Shown: positions 1 through 9,265 of the stretch, one piece after another
Position numbering within the stretch: the first letter of the stretch is position 1
Layout: every line of letters starts with the position of its first letter
DNA from: Candidatus Zymogenus saltonus
GTDB taxonomy: Bacteria > Desulfobacterota > Zymogenia > Zymogenales > Zymogenaceae
Assembly (NCBI GenBank): GCA_016929395.1
Contig: JAFGIX010000009.1
Span: 1 to 64,000, forward strand
Length of the DNA: 64,000 nucleotides
Reading direction: 5' to 3'
Translations under genes and position numbers: made by a program
The notes under the pieces: model-generated
Told to the model about the DNA's origin: nothing
What the model saw: the letters and a program-made list of their open reading frames with translations, nothing else
The model's database searches: none

Positions 1-2
1 TC

Positions 3-83
3 TACAACTGCGAGGAGTCCTACGCCAGACTGAGGAAGGTGGTAGGGCTTGAGAGGGTTGAAGGTATGGATGATGAGGAATAG
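3..83 (+). CDS. C-terminal end of an unidentified protein (5' partial)
   Basis: An open frame enters from the left edge in frame 3 and stops at TAG 81-83. It encodes 26 residues, rich in charged amino acids and ending MDDEE. The composition is protein-like, but too little is present to recognise a family. The next 700 bases hold no convincing gene. This is an inference from one short frame. Confidence 0.4.
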   Translation, partial: YNCEESYARLRKVVGLERVEGMDDEE

Positions 84-121
84 CGAGCTAAGACTCGCAT
101 TGACGGGATAATGGGGTAGGG

Positions 122-207
122 TCGAGAAGGGGTTCGGGTTAAGAAGGGGATCGGGGCGAGAAGTGGGTCGGGACAAGAATGGGGATCAAGTCGAGAAGGG
201 GGTCTGG
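122..207. repeat. Degenerate 17-18 bp G-rich tandem repeat, five units
   Basis: Five consecutive units start near 122, 140, 157, 174 and 191. Each follows the pattern (t)cgagaaggggatcggg with two to four substitutions. The plus strand carries runs of three to five G in every unit, so G-quadruplex formation is possible. The array begins about 40 bases after the stop of the upstream partial gene. Its function is unknown. Confidence 0.7.
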
Positions 208-794
208 ACGATGATCTCTCCAACAGTCTCGGCGAAGATGATTGGGGTTCGGCACAGGCATGATGAATATTTTAAGGGCCCGATAAGACGCGACCTATAG
301 CAAAGGATAACAAATTGGGCTAAAAGCTCGACATCAAGGCTGGGCGGTGGGTAGGATTCAAGCGGTTTAGACGATTTGGATATGGAATTTAGCTTCAGAG
401 TCGCGTGAAATGTTGGTGATTTGGTACCCGGGCTTTTTAAACAAAGAGATTTTCGATCATCTAAGAACCTTTATCAAGAATTCAAGAATAAGCCCCTCAT
501 GAGACGCTTCCCTATAAACACACGAAGTAAATATTCTCTGGGAAAAGACGGGGCCGTTTTAATCGTTTCATTATCCCGGCTGTTTCACCAATTATGTTTA
601 CTTTCATCTTCCACAACAATTATGTCGCCGTCATCAGGAGATGGTTCAGAACAACCTATTTCTCAAAATCATTTCACTTCAGTAATACCTTCAGGAAACG
701 CCTGCCGTTCAAAATTATCCAAAAAGTTCTTGAATCTGAAACGAAACGGGAGAAAGGTCGTCATAGTCTTGAATATCTCTCATTAGTGATTTTT
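208..794. other. Gene-free stretch with only doubtful ORFs
   Basis: Two overlapping plus-strand frames (421-786 and 594-839) are open here. Neither has a recognisable domain, and the second runs into the 3' end of the histidine kinase gene. On the minus strand around 600-720 there are short acidic protein-like stretches interrupted by stops. These could be a decayed gene, but this cannot be shown. No terminator or RNA gene was recognised. Confidence 0.35.
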
Positions 795-2348
795 CTATTT
801 ATAATGCTCGGCTTCCGTCGATTTGAGGACCTGTCCTAAAATTTCATCGTCTATTTTAGACGACAATGGGAAATCCAATACCACCTTTGTCCCCTCACCC
901 CTGCCGCTGGTTATATTGAGTGAACCGTCATGCTTGGCCATAATCCCCCTGCATATGAAAAGCCCCAGAGCAGCCTTCCCCTTCTCTCCCATGAAATTCG
1001 GGTCCTGAACCTTGTCCAGCACTTTTTTATCTATCCCGTTTCCCTGATCTGAGACGATAAGCTGTATTGCAGATCCCCTCTTGCGTGTGGTAATGGTTAT
1101 CGCTCCGCCGCGATTCATACAATTTTCGGCGTTCTTTATCAGGTGAAGCACGGTATGACGAACATTGTCCGGATATATCGAGACTTGGGGCAGCGATTTG
1201 CTTAGAACCGTCTTGACAAGAATATTGTTTTCGCGAAGTCTCGACTCAACTATATAAATCAGCTCCTGGACTATCTCGTTTATATCAACAAACTTTCGCC
1301 TCTCCTTTTTGGTCGAAAAAAACGATCGAATCCTCTCTAAGAATTGCTGAACCTCCATAAGCTCGTCTATGGACTTTTCTATGATGCTAATCTTTTCCGG
1401 CTCATCTTTCAGCTTATCCCTCAGTATACCGAGGGAGTTCTTAACTCCAAGAAGCGGCCTTCTTATCTCCGCCGTCAGGCTCGATGTCATTCTTCCGGCT
1501 GAGGCATCGTTCTCTCTTGAAATCAATTCCCTGATTAACGTGTCCTTTTTCGTAAGGTCCTGTATCATCAATACGGTTTCACTGGATTCGCCGTAACCGC
1601 CGCCTAACATAAAACCTATCACCAACAGCTTGATCTTGAAGCCGCTCTTTGTCTTTGATTCAAAATTTATAGAGTGAACCCCCTCCTTTTCCAGCTCGTT
1701 AAAAAACGGGTCAAAATATTTCCTGTTTTTTTTCTGCATAAACAAAAGGGGAGACTTACCGATAATCTCCTCCACCTTTAAGTCGAGTATATTCCCGAAC
1801 GAAAAGTTTGCGGTAACGAAGTTTTTCTCATCGTCGAGTACTGCTATCCCCAGAGGAGAGTGTTCTATTATCTTTTCAAACTTGGCCCGCGTTCTCTCAA
1901 GCTCCCTCTCCTTATCGCCGGCCTGCTTCTTTAGCAAATCATCCAAGGTCGCTATATTTTTTTCGAGATTTACTCTGTCGGTAACCTCCTTATAGTGCAG
2001 TATTGCGCAGTCAATATCTCCATTCTTGTATGGATAGGCCGTAAGCTCGAAGATCAGCTCCTTACCCTTGATAGTCTTAAACATCCTTTCACAGGTCAAC
2101 CTCTCGTGTCTGTAGGTGTTAAAAAAGCATTGATCGCACGGTTTCCTCTTCCCGAGTAGATATTTGTAACACTCCTTACCCAGGGCATCTTTAAACCCAA
2201 GCCCGATGAGCTCCGACATGGCCATGTTCAGGCGCTTTAAGGAGTATTTGTCGTCTATAATGCAAATGGGGTCTTTTATGGAGTCGAAAATCGCCAGGAG
2301 CTCCTCCTGGGCGTTCTTGATCATCTTCTTTTTACTTAACCTCGCCAT
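795..2348 (-). CDS. PAS-domain histidine kinase-like protein lacking the phospho-acceptor His
   Basis: A 517-residue cytoplasmic sensor-kinase-like protein with no membrane segment. A first PAS domain (about 12-120) carries Cys60, Cys71 and Cys74 in the pattern C-x10-C-x2-C, a candidate metal or redox site. A short coiled linker leads to a second PAS domain (about 156-265), then a HisKA-like helical pair (about 272-345) and a HATPase_c domain (about 395-500). The N box (Asn406) and G1 box DQGNGI (434-439) are visible. In the H box, where kinases have HEIRNPL, this protein reads AEIRRPL. Ala293 replaces the His, and no other His lies in the helical pair. It may bind ATP without phosphorylating itself, or pair with another kinase. 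A good ribosome site (aaggtgag) precedes ATG 2348. No response regulator is adjacent. Confidence 0.85.
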   Translation of the reverse strand: MARLSKKKMIKNAQEELLAIFDSIKDPICIIDDKYSLKRLNMAMSELIGLGFKDALGKECYKYLLGKRKPCDQCFFNTYRHERLTCERMFKTIKGKELIFELTAYPYKNGDIDCAILHYKEVTDRVNLEKNIATLDDLLKKQAGDKERELERTRAKFEKIIEHSPLGIAVLDDEKNFVTANFSFGNILDLKVEEIIGKSPLLFMQKKNRKYFDPFFNELEKEGVHSINFESKTKSGFKIKLLVIGFMLGGGYGESSETVLMIQDLTKKDTLIRELISRENDASAGRMTSSLTAEIRRPLLGVKNSLGILRDKLKDEPEKISIIEKSIDELMEVQQFLERIRSFFSTKKERRKFVDINEIVQELIYIVESRLRENNILVKTVLSKSLPQVSIYPDNVRHTVLHLIKNAENCMNRGGAITITTRKRGSAIQLIVSDQGNGIDKKVLDKVQDPNFMGEKGKAALGLFICRGIMAKHDGSLNITSGRGEGTKVVLDFPLSSKIDDEILGQVLKSTEAEHYK

Positions 2349-2698
2349 ATCTCACCTTTTTTAAGAGAGACGAAACTTCCAGTGACCGCCTTCAATTCTT
2401 TATTATTTTTACGTAATAATTGGTTACTATTATCACAAGTTCTGTAGTGAAATCGAGACAACCCCTCCCGATTCCAAACGAGATGACCCATTCCAAAAAG
2501 CTTCTCTTTGTATGCAGATTTAATTTAGATTTAACGCTTCGCTATAGTCCCAAGCGTATGAGGGTCATATAAATACTTAACACATTTCTAACATAAAAGC
2601 AAGAATAGTAAACAGGACAAAGGACTAAATCTATTGAGCACCTTTATGAAGAAGTTAAATCAAACAAAATAACATTACTTTCCACTAAAGCGTAATTT
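2349..2698. other. AT-rich intergenic region
   Basis: About 350 bases lie between the radical SAM gene stop and the histidine kinase start, both on the minus strand. The stretch is clearly more AT-rich than its neighbours and presumably holds the kinase promoter. No confident -35/-10 pair, hairpin or repeat was recognised. Confidence 0.4.
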
Positions 2699-4054
2699 CT
2701 ATTTAAAATATTCCCATATCTTTTTGATCGTAGCAAGCCCCACACCCCTTCCCAAAAACGGGCTTATTATTGCGCGAAAAATGCGTCTTGGCGTGAAGTA
2801 AAACGAGAAAAATCCCCTTTTCAACAATCCTTCGATCTCCCCGGACTCAAGGTTATCAAGACGCATCACCGAGTGGTGGCAGTCAAACTTCTCCCAGTCC
2901 TTCTCGAATATCCTGTCGTTGTACCTGTTGTAGATCTCCGTTCCCGGATAGGGAGTCAGTATTGAATATTGAACCCCGCCGAGCCCCATCTTCTTTGACA
3001 GCCTGAACGTCATTTTGATCATCCTCCTCGTCTCTTCCGGCCAGCCGATGATAAAGCTTCCCATCGTCTCGATATTATATTCTTTAAGTAGGTCGACCGC
3101 CCGAGCCGAGTCGCTGAATTTGACGTTTTTATTCGACTTTTCGAGGATCTCGTCCGAGATCGACTCTATCCCCATAAAGACGTACCTGCAGCCCGATTCT
3201 GCCATCTTCCTGACCATCTCCTCATTTTTCAGTATAATATCCCCCCTCGAAAAACACCACCAGTAGACGTCGATGGAGCGCTTCCCTATCTCTTCACATA
3301 TCTCGATTACCCTCTTGGGGCTTATGGTAAAACAGTCGTCCATAAAGCAGACCGCCCCGAATCCGTAGTCTTTAACTATCGACTCGACCTCGTCCACTAC
3401 GTCGCCCGCCTCCCTCTTTCGCCATAAAGTGCCGGAAAACTTCGACGACGAGCAGAAATCGCAGTTGTAGGGGCAGCCCCGGCTCGTGATGAGAGATGTG
3501 ATATGTCTCCCTCCCAGCTCCAGCTTCTTGTACTTCTCCATGGAGAGGATGTCTCTCGCGGGAAACGGGATATTCCCAAGGTCCTCCTGCAGCGGTGATT
3601 CCGGGTTTTTTATTACCTTCCCGTCCCTCATGAAGGATATTCCCTTTACATTTCGCGGATCCCCGCCCCCTTCGAGAATATCCAGTAGCCCTGCAAATAT
3701 CGCCTCCCCCTCTCCCCTCACGACGTAGTCGGATATCCCACTGCCCAATATTTCATCGGCGGTGAATGTGGCGTGGGGCCCGCCGATTACAACAATTTTC
3801 CCTTTATCCATCGCACTCTTCGCTATTTCAACCGCCCTGTTGTACCTCGACGTGTCCAGGGAGATGCCGACGACGTCGTATCGTCTAAAATCGATCTCTC
3901 CCCTCCCCCCCGTCAAGTTCAAATCGAGGATATCCACCTCGTGGCCGTGCTCCCTTGCGGTTGAGGCCAGATATGCAAGCCCCAACGGAGGCAGGAGGAA
4001 ACCCAGCCTGTGGTAGACATCCGGGGCATGGGGATGTACAAGAAGTACCTTCAC
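2699..4054 (-). CDS. B12-binding-domain radical SAM protein
   Basis: A 451-residue protein of the B12-binding radical SAM family. An N-terminal Rossmann-like cobalamin-binding domain spans about 1-135 (MKVLLVHPHAP, then VVIGGPHATF and VVRGEGE). The radical SAM core follows, with the [4Fe-4S] motif CPYNCDFC near residue 195 in SRGCPYNCDFCSSSKFSG. The family reductively cleaves S-adenosylmethionine and often methylates or rearranges unreactive carbons in lipids, cofactors or natural products. The substrate cannot be read from the sequence. It starts 50 bases after the stop of the RND exporter gene on the same strand, so the two are probably co-transcribed. Hopanoid or other lipid chemistry would fit the exporter, but that is speculation. 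Confidence 0.9.
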   Translation of the reverse strand: MKVLLVHPHAPDVYHRLGFLLPPLGLAYLASTAREHGHEVDILDLNLTGGRGEIDFRRYDVVGISLDTSRYNRAVEIAKSAMDKGKIVVIGGPHATFTADEILGSGISDYVVRGEGEAIFAGLLDILEGGGDPRNVKGISFMRDGKVIKNPESPLQEDLGNIPFPARDILSMEKYKKLELGGRHITSLITSRGCPYNCDFCSSSKFSGTLWRKREAGDVVDEVESIVKDYGFGAVCFMDDCFTISPKRVIEICEEIGKRSIDVYWWCFSRGDIILKNEEMVRKMAESGCRYVFMGIESISDEILEKSNKNVKFSDSARAVDLLKEYNIETMGSFIIGWPEETRRMIKMTFRLSKKMGLGGVQYSILTPYPGTEIYNRYNDRIFEKDWEKFDCHHSVMRLDNLESGEIEGLLKRGFFSFYFTPRRIFRAIISPFLGRGVGLATIKKIWEYFK

Positions 4055-4104
4055 AGGGTCTCCTCGTTAAGATGGCATATATATCAATCGAATATTTCTT
4101 TCTT

Positions 4105-6591
4105 TTACTTCTCATTTCCCTCGCCCAAGGCAACGAGGGCGGGAAGGACAAAGAGGGCCGAGATCAGGCAAAAGAAGACGCCGACCACGGCGACAAAGCC
4201 TATGCTCGAAAGCCCCCCGTATCTGGCAAAGGTAAGAGACCCGAAGCCGAGTATCGTTGTCACAGTCGTCATGATGACGGCCCTCCCTGAGAAGCTCACG
4301 GCGGCCAGGATTTCTCCCTTGCCCCCCTCCCTGTAACGGTGATAGATATGGATGTTGTCATCTATCCCGATCCCTATAACCATGGGGGCCACGACCACGT
4401 TGGCGAAGTTTAAAGAGATGCCGAAGATCCCCATAAATCCGAGCATCCATAAAATACCCATTCCCAAAGAGATCATCGAATAGAAGACGCCCTTGAACTC
4501 CTTGAACTGGATAAGGAGTACAGAGAACACCCCAATCAGTGCTATTGTTATCGCGTTGATAAAATCCCTCTCGATAATCCTCTTCATCTCCATCAGGACC
4601 ATCGATATGCTGGCCACCGATATTTCAGGGGAGAGCTTCTTCAGGGCCTTTACCATCCCCCTGTCGATATTGTCTTTCCAGACCCCCGACTTAGGATACG
4701 CAAATATCGAGACAAACCAGCCTTCGTCACCCTCTTGAATATACTTCTTTATCATGTCGCCCTGGACACTCCCCTCTATATCGCCTATTGTTATAGGCTC
4801 CACATCCCCGTCCGCGAACGACTCCATCGAGTCTATGAATGGTTGAAATGGCTCTGTTTTGAACTGCCGGGCGTTGAGCGCTTCTTTGAATGAGGATACG
4901 ACTCCCTTGAGATTAAGCCCCTTTGTCCTTTCTATGTTTTCCCACTGCCTCTTCACCGACGGGAGGATCTGCCCCGGCCCCTCAATCTTCGCTATTTCAC
5001 GATATTTCCCGACAACCTCGACCGCCTTCTCGGAGAGGATCAGGGCGTCCTCTATCTCGCGGCTTTTGGCCGTAATAATCACCTCCGACGACGAGCCGGA
5101 AAAGATCTCCCAGATCTCCTCCTGGACGGCAAAGGCCTCGTTCCCCTTCGGCCTGAGCTCGTTAATATCGGTCTCGAATCCTACCCTTGTCGCAAAGACC
5201 CCCATGACCACTGAAAAGAGCAAGGCGGAGACTATGATGAGACGCTTCTGTCTTATCAGAAAACTCCCCAGCTTCTCCATCCCGAAGTTGGACACGGGAG
5301 TTAGGGATATTCTCTCTTCACCCCTGATCTTGATTTGTCTTACGATAAGGGAGGGCAAGACCGTGAACGTCGATGTCAGCGTCATTATAATCCCCACGCC
5401 CCCTATTATCCCTAGCTCCGAAAGCCCCTTGAACTGGGTAAATGCCATCGCAAAAAAGGCGATCGACGTTGTCAGTGCTCCCGTCAAGATTCCCAGTCCC
5501 GTCTTTGAAAAGGCCGCATCGAGGGAGAGCTTGAGGCCGCTCCCCTTCGCCATCTCTTCTATAAACCTGTTGTAGAAATGGATGGAGAAGTCTATTCCCA
5601 GCCCCACCAGTATCGCCCCGAAGGCGGCCGTTACCATGTTCAGGTGGCCCAGGGCGAACCCGGCGAAACCCATCGTCCAGTATATCCCCAGCCCCAGGGA
5701 CGGCCCGACAAAAAGCAAAAATGAAAGCCTTCTAAAAATGAAGTAGAAGGAGAGGAGTACGAAGATAAGGGAGCTGAAGACGGTGAGCATGAGGTCTCTC
5801 TTTATCGTGTCGGCGTCGTTTATCGCGATTGCGTAGCCGCCGGTGTACTGGACCTTCACTCCCTCAAAGCCGTATTCCTCTTTTATGTCATTCTCGATTT
5901 TGCCGAGGGTTGAGAAGAGCTTCTTATCGAACTCGATATCCTGGGGGGGCTTCACGGGACGCCCGAGCATCAGGAGGTGCTTGCCGTCAATCGAAAGGAA
6001 GTAGCCGGAGGCGGAGTCTATCCTGAATCCCCCCTCACCAGAAAACAGCCCCTCTTTTATGATAGAAAAGAAGTCGAGGGGGTCGGCCGTCACCAGCTCC
6101 GCCGCCCCCGATGAGGCGGGGGTCAGAAGGAGCTTTCTATCCATCTCGACCGCCTCGTCTACGGCCGAATCGGTCAATTTATCCGCTATCTTCTCAAAGC
6201 CCTCATCGTCGAGATAAAGAAAGATATTTGGGAGATACTTCTCGAAGATGAACTCCCTGTCGCCCTCGGTTACCCTGTACCTCACGTCGTTTATCAGGCC
6301 GGAATCCTCGATTCCCTCGGCAAATCGGTCGGAAAATCCGGTTATCTCATTCTTCTCTTCGCCCGACACCATGATGACGAGGTAATCGAGGGTGCCCATC
6401 CGCTCGAGGGATGTCAGGTAGTCGGAAACCGCCTCGTTTTTTTCGGGGAGCATGTAGGCCACGTTCGACACCATCTCAAGCCTCAAGACGCCGAGCGTGG
6501 AAACCACCGTTAAAAGGACGGCGGCCAAGAGGACAAGGAGGTCGTATCGATACACAATATTTGCAAGTCTTTTCAGCAGGGCTTCCCTCAC
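4105..6591 (-). CDS. RND superfamily (MMPL/HpnN-like) exporter
   Basis: An 828-residue inner-membrane protein with the duplicated RND layout. In each half, one N-terminal membrane helix is followed by a large periplasmic loop and a cluster of about five helices. The conserved signature appears twice, as GLGIDFSIHFYNRF in the first half and GIGIDDNIHIYHRY in the second. The length fits the MMPL/HpnN branch rather than tripartite drug pumps of about 1040 residues. No membrane-fusion or outer-membrane partner is adjacent. Members move lipids, hopanoids or other hydrophobic molecules using the proton gradient. The B12-radical SAM gene follows after 50 bases, which suggests the exporter carries or supports its product. 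The cargo is unknown. Confidence 0.9.
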   Translation of the reverse strand: MREALLKRLANIVYRYDLLVLLAAVLLTVVSTLGVLRLEMVSNVAYMLPEKNEAVSDYLTSLERMGTLDYLVIMVSGEEKNEITGFSDRFAEGIEDSGLINDVRYRVTEGDREFIFEKYLPNIFLYLDDEGFEKIADKLTDSAVDEAVEMDRKLLLTPASSGAAELVTADPLDFFSIIKEGLFSGEGGFRIDSASGYFLSIDGKHLLMLGRPVKPPQDIEFDKKLFSTLGKIENDIKEEYGFEGVKVQYTGGYAIAINDADTIKRDLMLTVFSSLIFVLLSFYFIFRRLSFLLFVGPSLGLGIYWTMGFAGFALGHLNMVTAAFGAILVGLGIDFSIHFYNRFIEEMAKGSGLKLSLDAAFSKTGLGILTGALTTSIAFFAMAFTQFKGLSELGIIGGVGIIMTLTSTFTVLPSLIVRQIKIRGEERISLTPVSNFGMEKLGSFLIRQKRLIIVSALLFSVVMGVFATRVGFETDINELRPKGNEAFAVQEEIWEIFSGSSSEVIITAKSREIEDALILSEKAVEVVGKYREIAKIEGPGQILPSVKRQWENIERTKGLNLKGVVSSFKEALNARQFKTEPFQPFIDSMESFADGDVEPITIGDIEGSVQGDMIKKYIQEGDEGWFVSIFAYPKSGVWKDNIDRGMVKALKKLSPEISVASISMVLMEMKRIIERDFINAITIALIGVFSVLLIQFKEFKGVFYSMISLGMGILWMLGFMGIFGISLNFANVVVAPMVIGIGIDDNIHIYHRYREGGKGEILAAVSFSGRAVIMTTVTTILGFGSLTFARYGGLSSIGFVAVVGVFFCLISALFVLPALVALGEGNEK

Positions 6592-6748
6592 TAATACCTC
6601 ATAACCTTATTGGCAAGTGTACGCCAGAGAATAAAAAACATCAGAAAACAGCTTTAGACGTTTAGTTCGATAAGCACGATATCCCAATAAGTTCAAATCA
6701 ATATCGGGACTTTGATACGATCACCGAAGCTCCGTCAAAAGAGAGGAT

Positions 6749-6943
6749 TTAAGTTGACACGACCTCGTTGAGCTCATTGACTACATCGTCTACATTCAGG
6801 CCGTGGGCTCTCAATCCCTCCTCGATGGTCTCGAAGCTCGATGCAAGACATCCTATACAACCCAGATTGTATTTTTTAAATACATCTGTGCATTCGGGAT
6901 GATTTTCTACTATCTCCCTTATGGACATGTCTTTTCTTATCAT
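6749..6943 (-). CDS. DUF1858 domain protein
   Basis: A 64-residue protein covering one complete DUF1858 domain. It opens with IREIVENHPECTDVFKKYNL, followed by a CxxC pair in GCIGCLASSF and a C-terminal helical segment. The family is common in anaerobes, and the CxxC pair may bind a metal or act in redox chemistry, but no activity is firmly assigned. It stands alone on the minus strand, divergent from the VIT/vWA gene, with about 140 bases between their starts. Confidence 0.85.
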   Translation of the reverse strand: MIRKDMSIREIVENHPECTDVFKKYNLGCIGCLASSFETIEEGLRAHGLNVDDVVNELNEVVST

Positions 6944-7085
6944 GAGAACTTCCCCGTAGAATTTGTTTATAATATATCAAAAAAGGTATTTTAAAACCAC
7001 CCAAAAATTGGAACATAACAAAAAAATATCGTGTCATAATGACATTACAACTCAAAAATGTAAATCAAATTTTTAGGAGCACAAT

Positions 7086-9200
7086 ATGAAATGGAAAATT
7101 CTTTTTTTTGCGGCGCTGGCAATCACTCTCTTGCCGACCCTTGCATCGGCCGACGGCATCATCATCATCGATCCTCCACCCCATCCTGATGAACAGGTCA
7201 TCCCCATGGAGGTTATTTATCACCGTGTGAAGATAAATATCACGAAGGGTGTCGCCGTTACCCACATCGACGAGGTCTTTCACAATCCCAACGATATGGA
7301 CCTCGAGGGGACGTTTATCTTTCCACTGCTCGTGGGGGCCTCAATTTCCGAGTTCTCCCTTTACATCGACGGAAAGAAGGTGAACGGCGAGGTACTCCCC
7401 GCAGACGAGGCGAGAGACATATACGAGGACATCGTAAGGAAGCTGAAAGACCCGGCTCTTCTGGAGTATATGGACAGAAATCTCTTCAAACTCAGGGTCT
7501 ACCCCATACCAGCAAGGGGGGAGAGGCGCATCGAGCTTACATACACCGAGACCCTGAAGTACGACTTCGGGACGGTAAAGTACGTCTACCCTCTGGACAC
7601 GGAGAAGTATTCGTCCGCCCCCTTAGACGAGGTTACCATAGACGCCTCCATAAAGACCGACATCCCCATCAAGTCGGTCTACTCGCCCAGCCACGAGGTC
7701 GACATCGCAAGGAAGGGAGAAAAGGAGGTGAGATTGTCTTATGAGGAGAAAAATATCCTTCCAGACAAGGATTTCGTCCTCTACTATACTCTCTCGAAGG
7801 AGGAGATCGACGCAAGCCTGATTACATACAGGGAGAGGGGCGACGACGGTTTCTTTATGCTCCTCTTGACCCCGAATCCCGAAGTCGATCCGAACGACGT
7901 TATCCCGAAGGACGTCACCTTCGTCCTGGACACATCCGGGAGCATGAAGGGCGACAAGATCAGGCAGGCCCAGGACGCCCTGATCTTCTGCATCAAGTCC
8001 TTGAACGAAGGCGACAGGTTCAACATCATCCGCTTCGCCACCGATACGGAGTCCTTCAAGAAGGGACTTATTTCCGCCAATAAAAAGATCAAGGGCGAGG
8101 CTCAAGACTTCGTAAACGATATAAAGGCAATGGGGGGAACCAACATCAACGACGCCCTGCTCCTCGCATTGAAGTCAAACGGGGGGTCGAAGCGTCCCCA
8201 CATGGTCATTTTTATAACCGATGGTGAGCCGACCGTCGGCGAGACGGACCTCCCCAATATAATAGACAATGTAAAGAGGGGAAACAAGGATAAGGCGAGG
8301 ATCTTCGTATTCGGCGTCGGAGAAGAGATCAACACCCACCTTCTGGACAAGATATCTTCGGAAAACCACGGCGTCTCCGAGTACGTAAAGCCGTCGGAGA
8401 GGATCGACAATACCGTGTCGAACTTCATCAAAAAGATCCAAAGCCCAGTATTGAGCAACATCTCCATCGATATGACGAAGATCAAGGTCAAGGACGTCTT
8501 TCCGAAGGAGCCTCCCGACCTGTTCGCCGGATCTCAGGTAACCATCGTGGGGAGGTACAATGGATCGGGTAAGAGCACCATTCTGCTGACCGGCTTCGTA
8601 AACAAGAAGAAGGTTGCATTTGAGTATCCGGTAAACTTTCCCGATAGGGACACCGAGAGCGATTTCCTCCCCCGAATCTGGGCCACGAGGAAGATTGCGT
8701 ACCTCTTGGACGAGATACGCCTGAACGGCGAAAACAGAGAGCTTGTAGACGAGATCATTCGACTTGCGACGGACTTCGGGATCGTGACTCCCTACACGAG
8801 CTTTCTTGTCCTCGAAGATCAGAGGGAGGGATTCGGAGGAGCACCGGCCCCCGGCGCAGACGAGGAGCTCGACGTTATGTCTGAGCCGAGTATGCTGACA
8901 AAGAAGAGCGGCAGTTTCGGCGTTAAATCCGCAGAAAAGATGAGAGACCTGAAGGAGACCGACAAGGTAAAGACCTCACACCTGATGAGCATCAAGCAGG
9001 TTGGCGAAAGGACCTTCTTCTTGAGGGAGAAGGTCTGGGTGGATTCGGAATACAAAAAGGGGACAAAGACAAACGAGATCAAATACGGATCTAAAAAATA
9101 CTGGGAGTTTGTCAGAAACAATCCTAAAGCTGGAAGGTATTTATCCCTCGGGAAGATGATCATCTTCAATTACGAGGCAAACTGGTACAGCATAAACTGA
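7086..9200 (+). CDS. Secreted VIT and von Willebrand factor A domain protein
   Basis: A 704-residue exported protein. A signal peptide (about 1-22, hydrophobic core ending LASA) precedes a VIT domain (about 35-165; VFHNPNDMDLEGTFIFPL is typical). A vWA domain follows (about 278-450) with an intact MIDAS site, DTSGS plus the later GGTNIND threonine, so metal-dependent ligand binding is likely. The next part carries the usual VIT-family C-terminal block (DFGIVTPYTSFLVLED). The last 130 residues are lysine-rich and unrecognised. The combination resembles inter-alpha-trypsin inhibitor heavy-chain-like bacterial proteins, which are probably surface or periplasmic adhesion factors. aggag lies 8 bases before ATG 7086. 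It appears monocistronic. Confidence 0.9.
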   Translation: MKWKILFFAALAITLLPTLASADGIIIIDPPPHPDEQVIPMEVIYHRVKINITKGVAVTHIDEVFHNPNDMDLEGTFIFPLLVGASISEFSLYIDGKKVNGEVLPADEARDIYEDIVRKLKDPALLEYMDRNLFKLRVYPIPARGERRIELTYTETLKYDFGTVKYVYPLDTEKYSSAPLDEVTIDASIKTDIPIKSVYSPSHEVDIARKGEKEVRLSYEEKNILPDKDFVLYYTLSKEEIDASLITYRERGDDGFFMLLLTPNPEVDPNDVIPKDVTFVLDTSGSMKGDKIRQAQDALIFCIKSLNEGDRFNIIRFATDTESFKKGLISANKKIKGEAQDFVNDIKAMGGTNINDALLLALKSNGGSKRPHMVIFITDGEPTVGETDLPNIIDNVKRGNKDKARIFVFGVGEEINTHLLDKISSENHGVSEYVKPSERIDNTVSNFIKKIQSPVLSNISIDMTKIKVKDVFPKEPPDLFAGSQVTIVGRYNGSGKSTILLTGFVNKKKVAFEYPVNFPDRDTESDFLPRIWATRKIAYLLDEIRLNGENRELVDEIIRLATDFGIVTPYTSFLVLEDQREGFGGAPAPGADEELDVMSEPSMLTKKSGSFGVKSAEKMRDLKETDKVKTSHLMSIKQVGERTFFLREKVWVDSEYKKGTKTNEIKYGSKKYWEFVRNNPKAGRYLSLGKMIIFNYEANWYSIN

Positions 9201-9207
9201 TTCATTC

Positions 9208-9258
9208 AAAAAAAGGGGCCGGCCCAATTTCGATCTTATGATCTTTGCGCCGGCCTCC
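9208..9258 (-). terminator. Rho-independent terminator after the marR-like gene
   Basis: On the minus strand a GC-rich inverted repeat (gaggccggc and gccggcccc, one mismatch) encloses about 25 bases. Seven T follow the stem. The loop contains a small inner palindrome, gatcttatgatc. It lies just after the stop of the minus-strand MarR gene and would also separate it from the converging VIT/vWA gene. Confidence 0.7.
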
Positions 9259-9265
9259 CTGTTTA

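Noticed and set aside
421-786. Plus-strand ORF of 121 residues
   Set aside because: Low-complexity serine-rich composition, no family resemblance and no clear start signal; kept only as part of the gene-free stretch.
594-839. Plus-strand ORF of 81 residues
   Set aside because: It overlaps the 3' end of the histidine kinase gene, has no recognised domain and no convincing ribosome site.
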